From Rugamonas rivuli (GTDB lineage Bacteria > Pseudomonadota > Gammaproteobacteria > Burkholderiales > Burkholderiaceae_D), in contig NZ_WHUF01000006.1 in NCBI RefSeq assembly GCF_009380165.1, positions 404,591 to 468,590 on the forward strand: 64,000 nt of DNA, in the 5' to 3' direction. Both the position numbers and the translations under genes were made by a program. The notes below the pieces were generated by a model. The model made no database searches. It was given only the letters and a program-made list of their open reading frames with translations, and was not told where the DNA came from. The number at the start of each line of letters is the position of its first letter. Positions within the stretch are counted from its first letter, which is position 1. This document shows, in pieces, positions 33,612 to 41,897 of the stretch.

Positions 33612-33917
33612 CTATCGTATCCAGGGCTTGAGCACGCGGCGCGCGGGCTGGGTGACGGTGGCTGCCACTGCGGCGTCGAGCAGGCCGCGCCGCTTCAGCA
33701 GGCGCAAGGCGATCTGCACGGCCGACTTGGACAAGCCGGTTTCGGTGGCGATGGTCTGCAGGCTGGCGACGATGGTGTCGCGCCTGGCGCGCGTGCTCTT
33801 GCCGAGCAGGTAGAGATAGACGACGAAGGCCGCCGGACTGCGGTCGTGGCCGACCAGGTCGGGCATCAGTACGTTGAGGACGTAGGGATCGAAGTGGTCG
33901 CTATGCATGGTACTCAT
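33612..33917 (-). CDS. Small winged-HTH regulator
   Basis: This 101-residue protein is mostly one winged helix-turn-helix: LVGHDRSPAAFVVYLYLLGK, TIVASLQTIATETGLSKSAV and QIALRLLKRRGLLDAAVAAT. This looks like a replication-initiator-type or MarR-like HTH and binds DNA in all likelihood; the C-terminus is short and basic (PARRVLKPWIR). I chose MSTMHSDHF at 33917; upstream codons (to 33983) and an inner ATG at 33908 are possible. It is divergent from the VOC gene, with 77 bp between starts, which is its most likely target besides itself. Confidence 0.78.
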   Translation of the reverse strand: MSTMHSDHFDPYVLNVLMPDLVGHDRSPAAFVVYLYLLGKSTRARRDTIVASLQTIATETGLSKSAVQIALRLLKRRGLLDAAVAATVTQPARRVLKPWIR

Positions 33918-33994
33918 TACTGTAGCACGGAATACTATAGCGGGCGGACTGGCGCCGGTAGAATGTGCCATCGTCATCCACACAGGAGCATGCC

Positions 33995-34360
33995 ATGATC
34001 ACCATGGTGAAATTTGTCGGCATCCCGGTCAGCGACCAGGACCGCGCGCTGAAGTTCTACACCGAGCAACTGGGTTTCGAGATCGCCACCGACCAGCCGA
34101 TGGGGCCGGGCCAGCGCTGGATCGAGCTGCGCATCGCGCATTCGCAGACGCGGGTGGTGCTGTTCACGCCGGACGGCCATGAGGACCGCATCGGCACCTT
34201 CTTCAACGGTTCGCTGGCCTGCGACAACGTCGAAGCCACGCACCGCCAGCTGAGCGCGCGCGGCGTGGAGTTCGTCGAGCCGCCGACCAGGCAACCGTGG
34301 GGCACCTTCGCCAAATTCCGCGACCCGGACGGCAACACCTTCGTGCTGTCGTCGAGCTGA
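33995..34360 (+). CDS. VOC (glyoxalase/bleomycin-resistance) family protein
   Basis: This 121-residue single VOC domain protein has the paired beta-alpha-beta-beta-beta modules FVGIPVSDQDRALKFYTEQL and VEATHRQLSARGVEFVEPPT, and the metal-ligand-like end FRDPDGNTFVLSS with Glu/His candidates earlier. The family covers glyoxalases, extradiol dioxygenases and drug-binding proteins, and short forms like this are usually unassigned. AGGAG lies 7-8 nt before the ATG at 33995, which decides the start against an in-frame ATG ten codons upstream. Confidence 0.9.
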   Translation: MITMVKFVGIPVSDQDRALKFYTEQLGFEIATDQPMGPGQRWIELRIAHSQTRVVLFTPDGHEDRIGTFFNGSLACDNVEATHRQLSARGVEFVEPPTRQPWGTFAKFRDPDGNTFVLSSS

Positions 34361-34375
34361 CCCCGCTCCGCCCGC

Positions 34376-36343
34376 TTACTTCTCCTGCTTCAGCGGCTTG
34401 CCCTTGTCGATCACTTCGCGGCAGTCGCCCTTTAAGCTGGCGTTGTCGTAGTTGCTCCAGCCGTAGCTGTCGACGTAGCGCTTGTGCTGCTTGAACTGCT
34501 TGCTGATGAAGCTCCATTCCAGGCGCTCGTCGTCGTACTGGATATCGCCCAGGTCCAGCAGCGTGTGGAAGATGTTTTCCGTCGCCAGCCGCGCCTTGCG
34601 GTGGCGCACCAGCTGCTTCACCTTTTCCGGATAGCGCGTCCTGTACTCGTCCGAGTACCACACCAGCGCCGGCACGTGGAATTCGAACTGCGTGTTGTGG
34701 CCGTGGAAGGCGAGGTTGCAGCTGTTGTCGTACAGCGTCTGGCCGTGGTCAGCCACGTAGACCATCGAGGTCAGCTGCTGCGTATCCTTCAGCTGGTGGA
34801 TCACCTGCGACAGGAACCAGTCGGTGTACAGGATGGAGTTGTCGTAGCTGTTGTTGAGCTGCGGCTTGATCTTGGTGTCGGTGTAGACCGGCTTGTCGAC
34901 GCCCAGCAGCGACGGCTGCCATTTGTCGAATTCCTTCGGGTAGCGCTGGCTGTAGTTCCAGTGGTTGCCCAGCGTGTGCAGCACGATCAGCTTCTTCGGC
35001 GCCGGATCGGCGATGGCGTGCTGCAGCGGCTCCAGCAGGATCTGGTCGAAGTTGGAGTTGTTGGTGAAGCCGCCCAGGTTCATGAACTGGATCACGTTCG
35101 CTTCCTTGGCGAACACCGACACCGGCGTGTCGAACTGGCCGAACGAGATCTGGTTCGACAGCCACCACGTCTTGAAGCCCGCCTCTTTATAAGCGGTGAG
35201 GAAGGATTTCTCCGAGAAGCCGTCCTTCAGGCTCTGCATGGCCGGCTTGCGCGAGATGATCACCGGCACCGACAAGCGCGTCGCCGACACGGCCGTGATG
35301 ACGTCCGGCAGCGTGACCAGGTTGGCCTCCTGCTTGAGCAGCGGGGTGGTGTCGCGTTCGTAGCCGTTGATGCCCCAGCGGTCGTAGCGCGACGATTCGC
35401 CGATCACCATGATGACGATTTCCGGCGTGTCGTTCTTTTCCGGCTGATGCGCCTTGAAGCTGAAGCTGCTGCTGCGCTCGCCCAGGTCGGCCAGGTATTC
35501 GCGCTCTTTATAGAAGTCGACGCCGCGCGCGGTCAGGCCGAACGGCCACGACGAGGCGAAGTTGTCGAAGCCCAGCGGCGAGCGCATCCACCACGGCAGT
35601 TGCGACCACTGCCAGCCGGTGCGGCCGGCGCCGGCGATGGCGGCGTGTTCGGGCGAGCTGTCCTCTTCGGCATCCTCTTCTTCCTCGGCCTCGTCGGACG
35701 CGCTGTCGGCCGAGCCGGCCGAGGCGGTGATGCCGACATGGCTGAGCGCCGAACTGAGCGCCGATCCGATGGCCGAGCCCAGCGCCGAGCCGGCCGGCCT
35801 GGCGCCGCTGGCGGCCGCCACCGTCTTTTGCGCCGCCGGCTTGGCGCGCACGCCGAATTCCCAGCCGTAGCTCCACAGCGCCACCCCGGCCGCCAGCAAC
35901 AGCAGCGCGGCCCAGCGCGACTTGCCGCGCCAGGCCAGCGCCGGGCTGCGGCGGGCGGCGACCTGCACCGCGATCCACCAGAAAATCACCAGCAGCATCA
36001 CCGCGCCCATCAGCCACACTTTGCGGCCGAGGAATTCCAGCGCCTCCTTGGGGCTGGTCTCGGCGATGATGCCCAGGTGGTGGGTGGAGATGCCCTGGCC
36101 GTAGTAGAGGAACAGGTAGAGCTCGGTCGGCAGCGCCAGGAAGGCCGGGATCAGCAGCCAGTGGAACCAGGCCGGCCGCTGCAGCACGCTCCAGGCCGCG
36201 ACCCAGGCCAGCAGCTCGACCAGCAGGATGTGGCTGAGCTCCGGCACTTGCCGTCCCAGCAGCAGGGGCACGCAGGGGACCAGCGACAGCAACAGATAGC
36301 TTGCAAGGACGAACAGGGGGGCGGGGCGCAGCAAAGGTCGCAT
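34376..36343 (-). CDS. Phosphoethanolamine transferase-like membrane enzyme (EptA/CptA sulfatase family)
   Basis: This 655-residue enzyme transfers phosphoethanolamine from phosphatidylethanolamine to lipid A, LPS core or a glycan in the periplasm. Five N-terminal helices cover about residues 8-162. The sulfatase-fold catalytic domain follows with the nucleophile region MVIGESSRYDRWGINGYERD (GESSR at 315-319), metal ligands in VADHGQTLYDN, and FHGHNTQFEFHVPALVWYSD. It is longer than EptA (about 550): residues 181-235 form a low-complexity insert rich in Ala, Ser, Gly and then Glu/Asp. I chose the ATG at 36343; a TTG 12 codons upstream (36379) is possible. It stands divergent from the str operon. 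Confidence 0.88.
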   Translation of the reverse strand: MRPLLRPAPLFVLASYLLLSLVPCVPLLLGRQVPELSHILLVELLAWVAAWSVLQRPAWFHWLLIPAFLALPTELYLFLYYGQGISTHHLGIIAETSPKEALEFLGRKVWLMGAVMLLVIFWWIAVQVAARRSPALAWRGKSRWAALLLLAAGVALWSYGWEFGVRAKPAAQKTVAAASGARPAGSALGSAIGSALSSALSHVGITASAGSADSASDEAEEEEDAEEDSSPEHAAIAGAGRTGWQWSQLPWWMRSPLGFDNFASSWPFGLTARGVDFYKEREYLADLGERSSSFSFKAHQPEKNDTPEIVIMVIGESSRYDRWGINGYERDTTPLLKQEANLVTLPDVITAVSATRLSVPVIISRKPAMQSLKDGFSEKSFLTAYKEAGFKTWWLSNQISFGQFDTPVSVFAKEANVIQFMNLGGFTNNSNFDQILLEPLQHAIADPAPKKLIVLHTLGNHWNYSQRYPKEFDKWQPSLLGVDKPVYTDTKIKPQLNNSYDNSILYTDWFLSQVIHQLKDTQQLTSMVYVADHGQTLYDNSCNLAFHGHNTQFEFHVPALVWYSDEYRTRYPEKVKQLVRHRKARLATENIFHTLLDLGDIQYDDERLEWSFISKQFKQHKRYVDSYGWSNYDNASLKGDCREVIDKGKPLKQEK

Positions 36344-36444
36344 AAAGAAGAGGCGTTGGATATTGTCTGCTATTATCAAGCGTTTCTTGACCTTTCAGCT
36401 AGTGTTTGCTTGCCCCGCGGGGCCGCATTCCGCCGCGAAATAGA

Positions 36445-36473
36445 TTGACTGGTGCCCAGACCACGTCTATACT
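36445..36473 (+). promoter_or_regulatory. Promoter of the str operon (rpsL)
   Basis: TTGACT (36445-36450) and TATACT (36468-36473) are separated by 17 bp, close to the sigma-70 consensus, upstream of rpsL. The transcription start would be near 36480, leaving a leader of about 155 nt. The palindrome ACTCGCGAGT overlaps the -10 end (36471-36480), and CTCGCGAG occurs again about 50 bp downstream. Confidence 0.8.
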
Positions 36474-36479
36474 CGCGAG

Positions 36480-36634
36480 TTCTCAATTTATTCTGCACAT
36501 CGTATACGCTGTTTCAGGCCGCTCCTCGCGAGTGGCTATTCGCGCCTCCGTTGTGCCTGTAAGTCGGGACTAGGTTTTAGTCGCCGGACTCCGGTCCGGG
36601 TTATTAATGTTGTAATTTTGTTGGGTTTATAACG
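36480..36634 (+). other. Long untranslated leader of the str operon
   Basis: About 155 bases lie between the promoter and the rpsL ATG. They hold a repeat of CTCGCGAG and a short GC hairpin (CCGGACTCCGGTCCGG region near 36583-36600) followed by a T- and A-rich stretch before the ATG. No open frame of note. A leader of this size fits antitermination or autoregulatory sites, but no known motif is recognised. Confidence 0.5.
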
Positions 36635-37018
36635 ATGCCAACCATCAATCAACTGATTCGCAATCCACGCGTCGCTCTGACCGTGAAAAGCAAATCGCCG
36701 GCGCTGGAAAACAGCCCGCAAAAGCGCGGTGTTTGCACCCGTGTGTACACCACCACTCCTAAGAAGCCTAACTCGGCTCTGCGTAAAGTGGCCAAAGTGC
36801 GTCTGACCAACGGTTTCGAAGTAATTTCGTACATCGGCGGTGAAGGCCACAACCTGCAAGAGCACAGCGTTGTTCTGCTGCGCGGCGGTCGTGTAAAAGA
36901 CTTGCCAGGTGTGCGTTACCACATGGTTCGCGGTGCACTGGATACCCAGGGCGTTAAAGACCGTAAGCAAGCTCGCTCGAAATACGGTACCAAGCGTGCC
37001 AAGCAAGCCAAGAAGTAA
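36635..37018 (+). CDS. rpsL: 30S ribosomal protein S12
   Basis: This 127-residue decoding-centre protein is complete, with the betaproteobacterial length (E. coli has 124). The conserved loops VYTTTPKKPNSALRKVAKVR and RVKDLPGVRYHMVRGALD carry the lysines altered in streptomycin-resistant mutants; both are the wild-type, sensitive residues here. The protein starts with MPTINQLIRNPRVALTVKSK and ends GTKRAKQAKK. It is the first gene of the str operon behind a strong promoter and a 155-nt leader, and is followed by rpsG after 149 bp. Confidence 0.98.
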   Translation: MPTINQLIRNPRVALTVKSKSPALENSPQKRGVCTRVYTTTPKKPNSALRKVAKVRLTNGFEVISYIGGEGHNLQEHSVVLLRGGRVKDLPGVRYHMVRGALDTQGVKDRKQARSKYGTKRAKQAKK

Positions 37019-37066
37019 TCTGCATTAAAAGTTTTCGCTCAGTGGCAACATACTAAGTGAATGTAA

Positions 37067-37084
37067 TCGACCGCAATTGGTCGA
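37067..37084 (+). promoter_or_regulatory. Hairpin between rpsL and rpsG
   Basis: TCGACC-GCAATT-GGTCGA forms a perfect 6-bp stem with a 6-base loop in the 149-bp spacer before rpsG. In E. coli the S12-S7 spacer holds the S7 autoregulatory site; position suggests a similar role, but the sequence resemblance was not tested. Confidence 0.4.
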
Positions 37085-37167
37085 GTAAGTGGATGGCTAT
37101 GATGGCCCTCCGCGAGAGTGCGAATCCCATATCTGCGCACCTCAACTGAAGATTGAAAGGAATTGAT

Positions 37168-37638
37168 ATGCCACGTCGTCGTGAAGTACCCAAGCGCGAG
37201 ATTCTGCCGGATCCAAAATTCGGCAACACGGATGTCGCGAAGTTCGTGAACGTTCTGATGCTGTCCGGTAAAAAATCGGTCGCAGAAAACATCATCTACG
37301 GTGCCTTCGAGCACATCGCCGCCAAGTCGGGCAAAGACCCGCTGGAAGTGTTCGCAACCGCGATCAACAACGCCAAGCCACTGGTTGAAGTAAAATCCCG
37401 TCGCGTCGGTGGTGCAAACTACCAGGTGCCGGTTGAAGTGCGCCCAGTGCGTCGTATGGCTCTGTCCATGCGTTGGCTGCGTGAAGCTGCAAACAAGCGC
37501 AGCGAAAAATCCATGCCACAACGCCTCGGCGGTGAGCTGATGGAAGCGGCTGAAGGCCGCGGCGGTGCGATGAAGAAGCGTGATGAAGTGCACCGTATGG
37601 CAGAAGCGAACAAGGCGTTCTCGCACTTCCGCTTCTAA
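37168..37638 (+). CDS. rpsG: 30S ribosomal protein S7
   Basis: This 156-residue primary binder of the 16S 3' domain has the normal length. Landmarks are MPRRREVPKREILPDPKFGN, KFVNVLMLSGKKSVAENIIY, VGGANYQVPVEVRPVRRMAL and the C-terminal VHRMAEANKAFSHFRF. S7 nucleates head assembly of the small subunit and, in E. coli, represses its own operon. The ATG at 37168 follows GAAAGGA; an in-frame ATG five codons upstream is rejected. fusA starts 114 bp downstream after a GC-rich hairpin at 37647-37668. Confidence 0.98.
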   Translation: MPRRREVPKREILPDPKFGNTDVAKFVNVLMLSGKKSVAENIIYGAFEHIAAKSGKDPLEVFATAINNAKPLVEVKSRRVGGANYQVPVEVRPVRRMALSMRWLREAANKRSEKSMPQRLGGELMEAAEGRGGAMKKRDEVHRMAEANKAFSHFRF

Positions 37639-37646
37639 TCAAATCG

Positions 37647-37668
37647 GCCGGGCCCTTCGTGGTCTGGC
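37647..37668 (+). other. Hairpin between rpsG and fusA
   Basis: GCCGGGCC / GGTCTGGC pair over 8 positions (two G-U pairs) with a UUCG-type loop, followed by TGTTATCTGTTGTT. It resembles a weak terminator or an mRNA processing site between the ribosomal-protein part of str and fusA. Confidence 0.4.
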
Positions 37669-37752
37669 TGTTATCTGTTGTTCGAGGCCGGGCTCATTTT
37701 TGTCAGCAAAAATGGCGCTCGGTTTTGTCCATTAAAAGATTTAGGAATAATT

Positions 37753-39858
37753 ATGGCCCGCAAGACCCCCATCGAGCGCTACCGCAATATCGGTATCTCC
37801 GCTCACATCGATGCAGGTAAGACCACCACCACCGAACGCGTTCTGTTCTACACGGGCGTGAACCACAAGATCGGTGAAGTTCACGATGGCGCCGCCACCA
37901 TGGACTGGATGGAGCAGGAACAAGAGCGCGGCATTACCATTACCTCGGCAGCGACGACCTGCTTCTGGAAAGGTATGGCTAACAACTTCCCTGAGCACCA
38001 CATCAACATCATCGACACCCCGGGCCACGTTGACTTCACCATTGAAGTTGAACGCTCGATGCGCGTGCTGGATGGTGCTTGCATGGTTTACTGCGCAGTG
38101 GGCGGTGTACAGCCACAGTCGGAAACCGTATGGCGTCAGGCCAACAAGTACAAAGTGCCACGTCTGGCCTTCGTCAACAAGATGGACCGTACCGGCGCCA
38201 ACTTCTTCAAGGTCTACGAGCAGATGCGCGCTCGCCTGAAGGCGAACCCGGTCCTGATCCAGATCCCTATCGGCGCTGAAGAAAACTTCAAAGGCGTGAT
38301 CGATCTGGTCAAGATGAAAGCCATCCTGTGGGACGAAGCATCCCAGGGCATGAAGTTCGACTACGTCGAGATCCCAGCTGAGCTGGCCGAGTCGGCAGCC
38401 GAGTGGCGCGAGAAGATGGTTGAAGTCGCTGCTGAAGCGTCCGAAGACCTGATGAACAAGTACCTGGAAGAAGGCGACCTGTCGGAAGCCGAGATCAAGA
38501 AAGCGCTGCGCGAACGCACCATCGCTTCCGAAATCGTTCCTATGATGTGCGGTACCGCCTTCAAGAACAAGGGCGTACAGGCCATGCTGGACGCGGTCAT
38601 CGAATACCTGCCGTCGCCACTGGACATCGACGACGTCGGCGGTACCGACGAGGACGAACAGCCAACCACCCGTAAAGCATCGGACGACGAGAAGTTCTCG
38701 GCGCTGGCTTTCAAGATCATGACCGACCCGTTCGTCGGCCAGCTGGCCTTCTTCCGCGTGTACTCGGGCGCCATCAATTCGGGCGACACCGTGTACAACT
38801 CGGTCAAAGGCCGCAAAGAGCGTCTGGGTCGTATTCTGCAGATGCACGCTAACCAGCGCGAAGAGATCAAAGAAGTGCGCGCCGGCGACATCGCCGCTGC
38901 GGTTGGTCTGAAAGACGTGACCACCGGCGAAACCCTGTGCGATCCGACCTCGATCATCGTGCTGGAGCGCATGGTCTTCCCAGAGCCGGTGATTCAACAG
39001 GCTGTGGAACCAAAGACCAAGGCTGACCAGGAAAAAATGGGTCTGGCACTGAACCGTCTGGCTCAGGAAGATCCTTCGTTCCGCGTGAAAACCGACGAAG
39101 AGTCGGGCCAGACCATCATCGGTGGTATGGGCGAGCTGCACCTGGAAATTATCGTTGACCGTATGAAGCGCGAATTCGGCGTGGAAGCGACCGTCGGCAA
39201 GCCACAGGTTGCATACCGCGAAACGATCCGCAAATCGTGCGAAGAATCCGAAGGCAAGTTCGTCAAGCAGTCGGGTGGTCGTGGTCAATACGGTCACGTG
39301 GTTCTGAAGATCGAACCGCAAGAACCAGGCAAGGGCTTCGAATTCGTTGACGCGATCAAGGGCGGTACCGTTCCTCGCGAATACATCCCTGCGGTGGAAA
39401 AAGGCGTGCGCGGCACCCTGAACACCGGCGTTCTGGCTGGCTACCCAGTGGTCGACGTCAAGGTAACGCTGTTCTTCGGTTCGTACCACGATGTGGACTC
39501 GAACGAAAACGCGTTCCAGATGGCCGCTTCGATGGCGTTCAAAGAAGGCTGCCGCAAAGCGTCGCCAGTTATTCTGGAGCCGATGATGGCTGTGGAAGTG
39601 GAAACGCCGGAAGACTACGCCGGTACCGTGATGGGCGATCTGTCGTCCCGCCGCGGTATGGTGCAGGGCATGGACGAGATCCCAGGCGGCGGTGGCAAGA
39701 TCATCAAAGCTGAAGTGCCTCTGTCGGAAATGTTCGGTTACTCGACCACCCTGCGTTCCGCAACGCAAGGTCGCGCTACCTACACGATGGAATTCAAGCA
39801 CTACTCGGAAGCGCCTAAGCACGTTATCGACGCGATCGTTACCGCTAAAGCTAAGTAA
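37753..39858 (+). CDS. fusA: Elongation factor G
   Basis: This 701-residue translocase GTPase moves tRNA and mRNA after peptide transfer. The G domain has P-loop AHIDAGKTTTTERVLFYTG, switch regions including MDWMEQEQERGITITSAATT, DTPGHVDFTIEVERSMRVLD and NKMDRTGANF. Domains II-V follow in normal order to the C-terminal VDAIVTAKAK. The real start is the ATG at 37753 (MARKTPIERYRNIG); the frame is open for 25 more codons upstream without a binding site. It lies between rpsG and tuf in the str operon. Confidence 0.98.
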   Translation: MARKTPIERYRNIGISAHIDAGKTTTTERVLFYTGVNHKIGEVHDGAATMDWMEQEQERGITITSAATTCFWKGMANNFPEHHINIIDTPGHVDFTIEVERSMRVLDGACMVYCAVGGVQPQSETVWRQANKYKVPRLAFVNKMDRTGANFFKVYEQMRARLKANPVLIQIPIGAEENFKGVIDLVKMKAILWDEASQGMKFDYVEIPAELAESAAEWREKMVEVAAEASEDLMNKYLEEGDLSEAEIKKALRERTIASEIVPMMCGTAFKNKGVQAMLDAVIEYLPSPLDIDDVGGTDEDEQPTTRKASDDEKFSALAFKIMTDPFVGQLAFFRVYSGAINSGDTVYNSVKGRKERLGRILQMHANQREEIKEVRAGDIAAAVGLKDVTTGETLCDPTSIIVLERMVFPEPVIQQAVEPKTKADQEKMGLALNRLAQEDPSFRVKTDEESGQTIIGGMGELHLEIIVDRMKREFGVEATVGKPQVAYRETIRKSCEESEGKFVKQSGGRGQYGHVVLKIEPQEPGKGFEFVDAIKGGTVPREYIPAVEKGVRGTLNTGVLAGYPVVDVKVTLFFGSYHDVDSNENAFQMAASMAFKEGCRKASPVILEPMMAVEVETPEDYAGTVMGDLSSRRGMVQGMDEIPGGGGKIIKAEVPLSEMFGYSTTLRSATQGRATYTMEFKHYSEAPKHVIDAIVTAKAK

Positions 39859-39868
39859 TTTGTATCTA

Positions 39869-39897
39869 TTGCTGCCGGGGAGATCCTCCGGCAGCAA
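39869..39897 (+). terminator. Hairpin between fusA and tuf
   Basis: A 10-bp stem TTGCTGCCGG / CCGGCAGCAA with a 9-base top (GGAGATCCT, which can pair further) is followed by ATTTAAAA. No long T-run, so partial termination, processing or 3'-end protection of fusA mRNA is more likely than full stop. Confidence 0.55.
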
Positions 39898-39927
39898 ATT
39901 TAAAACATTGTTCTAAGGAAGAATAAA

Positions 39928-41118
39928 ATGGCAAAAGAGAAATTCGAACGGACCAAGCCGCACGTTAACGTCGGCACCATCGGCCACGTCGACCACGGCA
40001 AGACCACCCTGACCGCTGCGATCGCAACTGTTCTGTCGAAGAAATTCGGCGGCGAAGCCAAAGCATACGACCAGATCGATGCTGCTCCAGAAGAAAAAGC
40101 ACGCGGCATTACCATCAACACCGCACACGTCGAATACGAAACCTCCGGCCGTCACTACGCTCACGTTGACTGCCCAGGCCACGCCGACTACATCAAAAAC
40201 ATGATTACCGGTGCAGCGCAGATGGACGGCGCGATCCTGGTTTGCTCCGCAGCTGACGGCCCAATGCCACAGACCCGCGAGCACATCCTGCTGGCCCGCC
40301 AAGTTGGCGTTCCATACATCATCGTGTTCCTGAACAAGTGCGACCTGGTCGACGACGCAGAACTGCTGGAACTGGTTGAAATGGAAGTGCGCGAGTTGTT
40401 GTCGAAGTACGACTTCCCAGGCGACGACCTGCCTATCGTCAAAGGTTCGGCACGTATGGCTCTGGACGGCGACACCGGCCCAATGGGCGAGCAAGCCATC
40501 ATGGCCCTGGCCGAAGCACTGGACAGCTACATCCCTACGCCAGAGCGCGCAGTGGACGGCGCCTTCCTGATGCCAGTTGAAGACGTGTTCTCGATCTCGG
40601 GTCGCGGTACCGTTGTGACCGGTCGTATCGAGCGCGGCATCATCAAAGTCGGCGAAGAGATCGAAATCGTTGGTATCACCGATACCGTCAAAACCACTTG
40701 CACCGGCGTGGAAATGTTCCGCAAGCTGCTGGACCAGGGTCAAGCCGGCGACAACGTTGGTCTGCTGCTGCGCGGCACCAAGCGTGAAGACGTACAGCGT
40801 GGTCAGGTTCTGGCGAAGCCAGGCTCGATCAAGCCGCACAACCACTTCACCGGCGAGATCTATGTTCTGTCGAAAGACGAAGGCGGCCGTCACACCCCGT
40901 TCTTCAACAACTATCGTCCACAGTTCTACTTCCGTACCACCGACGTGACCGGTTCGATCGAACTGCCAGCGGACAAAGAAATGGTTATGCCAGGCGATAA
41001 CGTGTCGATCACCGTCAAGCTGATCAACCCGATCGCGATGGAAGAAGGTCTGCGCTTCGCTATCCGCGAAGGCGGCCGTACCGTTGGTGCAGGCGTTGTT
41101 GCTAAAATCATCGCCTAA
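39928..41118 (+). CDS. tuf: Elongation factor Tu
   Basis: This 396-residue GTPase delivers aminoacyl-tRNA to the ribosome. The P-loop is GTIGHVDHGKTTLTAAIA, followed by DQIDAAPEEKARGITINTAH, DCPGHADYIKNMITGAAQMD and NKCDLVDDAELLE. Domain II and III are complete to GRTVGAGVVAKIIA. Proline codons are often CCA or CCT here, unlike the CCG of the outer genes, as in the other highly expressed genes of the cluster. A second tuf copy is expected elsewhere in the genome (family knowledge). AGGAAG precedes the ATG. Confidence 0.98.
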   Translation: MAKEKFERTKPHVNVGTIGHVDHGKTTLTAAIATVLSKKFGGEAKAYDQIDAAPEEKARGITINTAHVEYETSGRHYAHVDCPGHADYIKNMITGAAQMDGAILVCSAADGPMPQTREHILLARQVGVPYIIVFLNKCDLVDDAELLELVEMEVRELLSKYDFPGDDLPIVKGSARMALDGDTGPMGEQAIMALAEALDSYIPTPERAVDGAFLMPVEDVFSISGRGTVVTGRIERGIIKVGEEIEIVGITDTVKTTCTGVEMFRKLLDQGQAGDNVGLLLRGTKREDVQRGQVLAKPGSIKPHNHFTGEIYVLSKDEGGRHTPFFNNYRPQFYFRTTDVTGSIELPADKEMVMPGDNVSITVKLINPIAMEEGLRFAIREGGRTVGAGVVAKIIA

Positions 41119-41139
41119 TTTTTAAGCGCTGATGTAAAG

Positions 41140-41174
41140 CAGGGCCGACAAGGTGTGATACCATGTCGGCCCTG
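41140..41174 (+). terminator. Hairpin between tuf and rpsJ
   Basis: An 11-bp perfect stem CAGGGCCGACA / TGTCGGCCCTG encloses a 13-base loop in which GGT and ACC can pair as well; TTGTAC follows. It could attenuate read-through from tuf into rpsJ or protect the tuf transcript. Confidence 0.6.
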
Positions 41175-41246
41175 TTGTACGAAAACCGTTCTTTTAAATA
41201 TTGCTGACGCTACATAGTTGTCAGTTCGCTCTTTTGAGGAAATATC

Positions 41247-41564
41247 ATGTCCGCACCAAACCAGAAAATCCGTATCCGCCTGAAAGCTTTCGACTACAAG
41301 CTGATCGACCAGTCCGCACTGGAAATCGTTGACACCGCTAAGCGCACCGGCGCCGTTGTCAAGGGCCCAGTCCCACTGCCAACCCGCATCCAGCGTTTCG
41401 ACGTTCTGCGTTCGCCACACGTCAACAAGACCTCGCGCGACCAGTTCGAGATCCGTACCCACCAGCGCCTGATGGACATCGTCGACCCAACCGACAAGAC
41501 CGTTGACGCACTGATGAAGCTGGACCTGCCAGCTGGTGTTGACGTCGAAATCAAACTGCAGTAA
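41247..41564 (+). CDS. rpsJ: 30S ribosomal protein S10
   Basis: This 105-residue protein has the S10 family signature: KIRIRLKAFDYKLIDQSALE, TGAVVKGPVPLPTRIQRFDV, RSPHVNKTSRDQFEIRTHQR and DLPAGVDVEIKLQ. S10 (NusE) also takes part in rRNA antitermination with NusB. GAGGAAA lies 8-9 nt before the ATG. Normally rplC follows directly; here the next gene downstream is a TonB receptor after a 333-bp gap with a very strong hairpin, and rplC is about 6 kb away. Confidence 0.98.
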   Translation: MSAPNQKIRIRLKAFDYKLIDQSALEIVDTAKRTGAVVKGPVPLPTRIQRFDVLRSPHVNKTSRDQFEIRTHQRLMDIVDPTDKTVDALMKLDLPAGVDVEIKLQ

Positions 41565-41897
41565 TCGTTTTTACGCCGGCGGGCGGGGGATACCCCCTTT
41601 CGCCAGCTGATGATGGGGCCGGGCCTGTCCGCAAATGCGGATGCGCCCGGCCCCATTGTCGTTTACTGTTCCCCAAAGCAATCTTGCCAACCGTGCATGG
41701 CTGCCTGGGCGGCAACCGTTCCAAAAAACAACACCTTCGCCAATAAACTAACCAAACGGTAATAAATATCGCATTTTGGCTTTTCAACGCACCACCAATG
41801 TGCGAAATTTACGGCAGACGTGAAAAGCTAGGTTCATCTTACCCCCGATGGGCGATAGCGAACGCGCAGATTAAATAACCACATCTGGGAGCAGTTC
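41565..41897 (+). other. 333-bp gap after rpsJ: strong hairpin and presumed TonB-receptor promoter
   Basis: The first 90 bases hold the hairpin listed at 41615-41654. The rest is AT-rich with a small stem CGCAC / GTGCG (41788-41804) and should contain the promoter of the TonB receptor gene, but I could not settle on a -35/-10 pair. No gene is seen. Confidence 0.5.
41615..41654 (+). terminator. Strong hairpin closing the str-rpsJ unit
   Basis: The outer stem GGGGCCGGGC / GCCCGGCCCC (10 bp) and inner stem TCCGCA / TGCGGA (6 bp) form a long hairpin with an AA/CTG-TGC interior. It lies 50 bp after rpsJ and is followed by ATTGTCGTTTAC, not a real T-run. It probably ends or strongly reduces transcription from the ribosomal genes before the TonB receptor. 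Confidence 0.7.

Noticed and set aside
37741..39897. Open frame of 718 codons on the minus strand opposite fusA
   Set aside because: It runs antisense to the whole EF-G gene and has no family resemblance. Codon bias of fusA explains the lack of stops.
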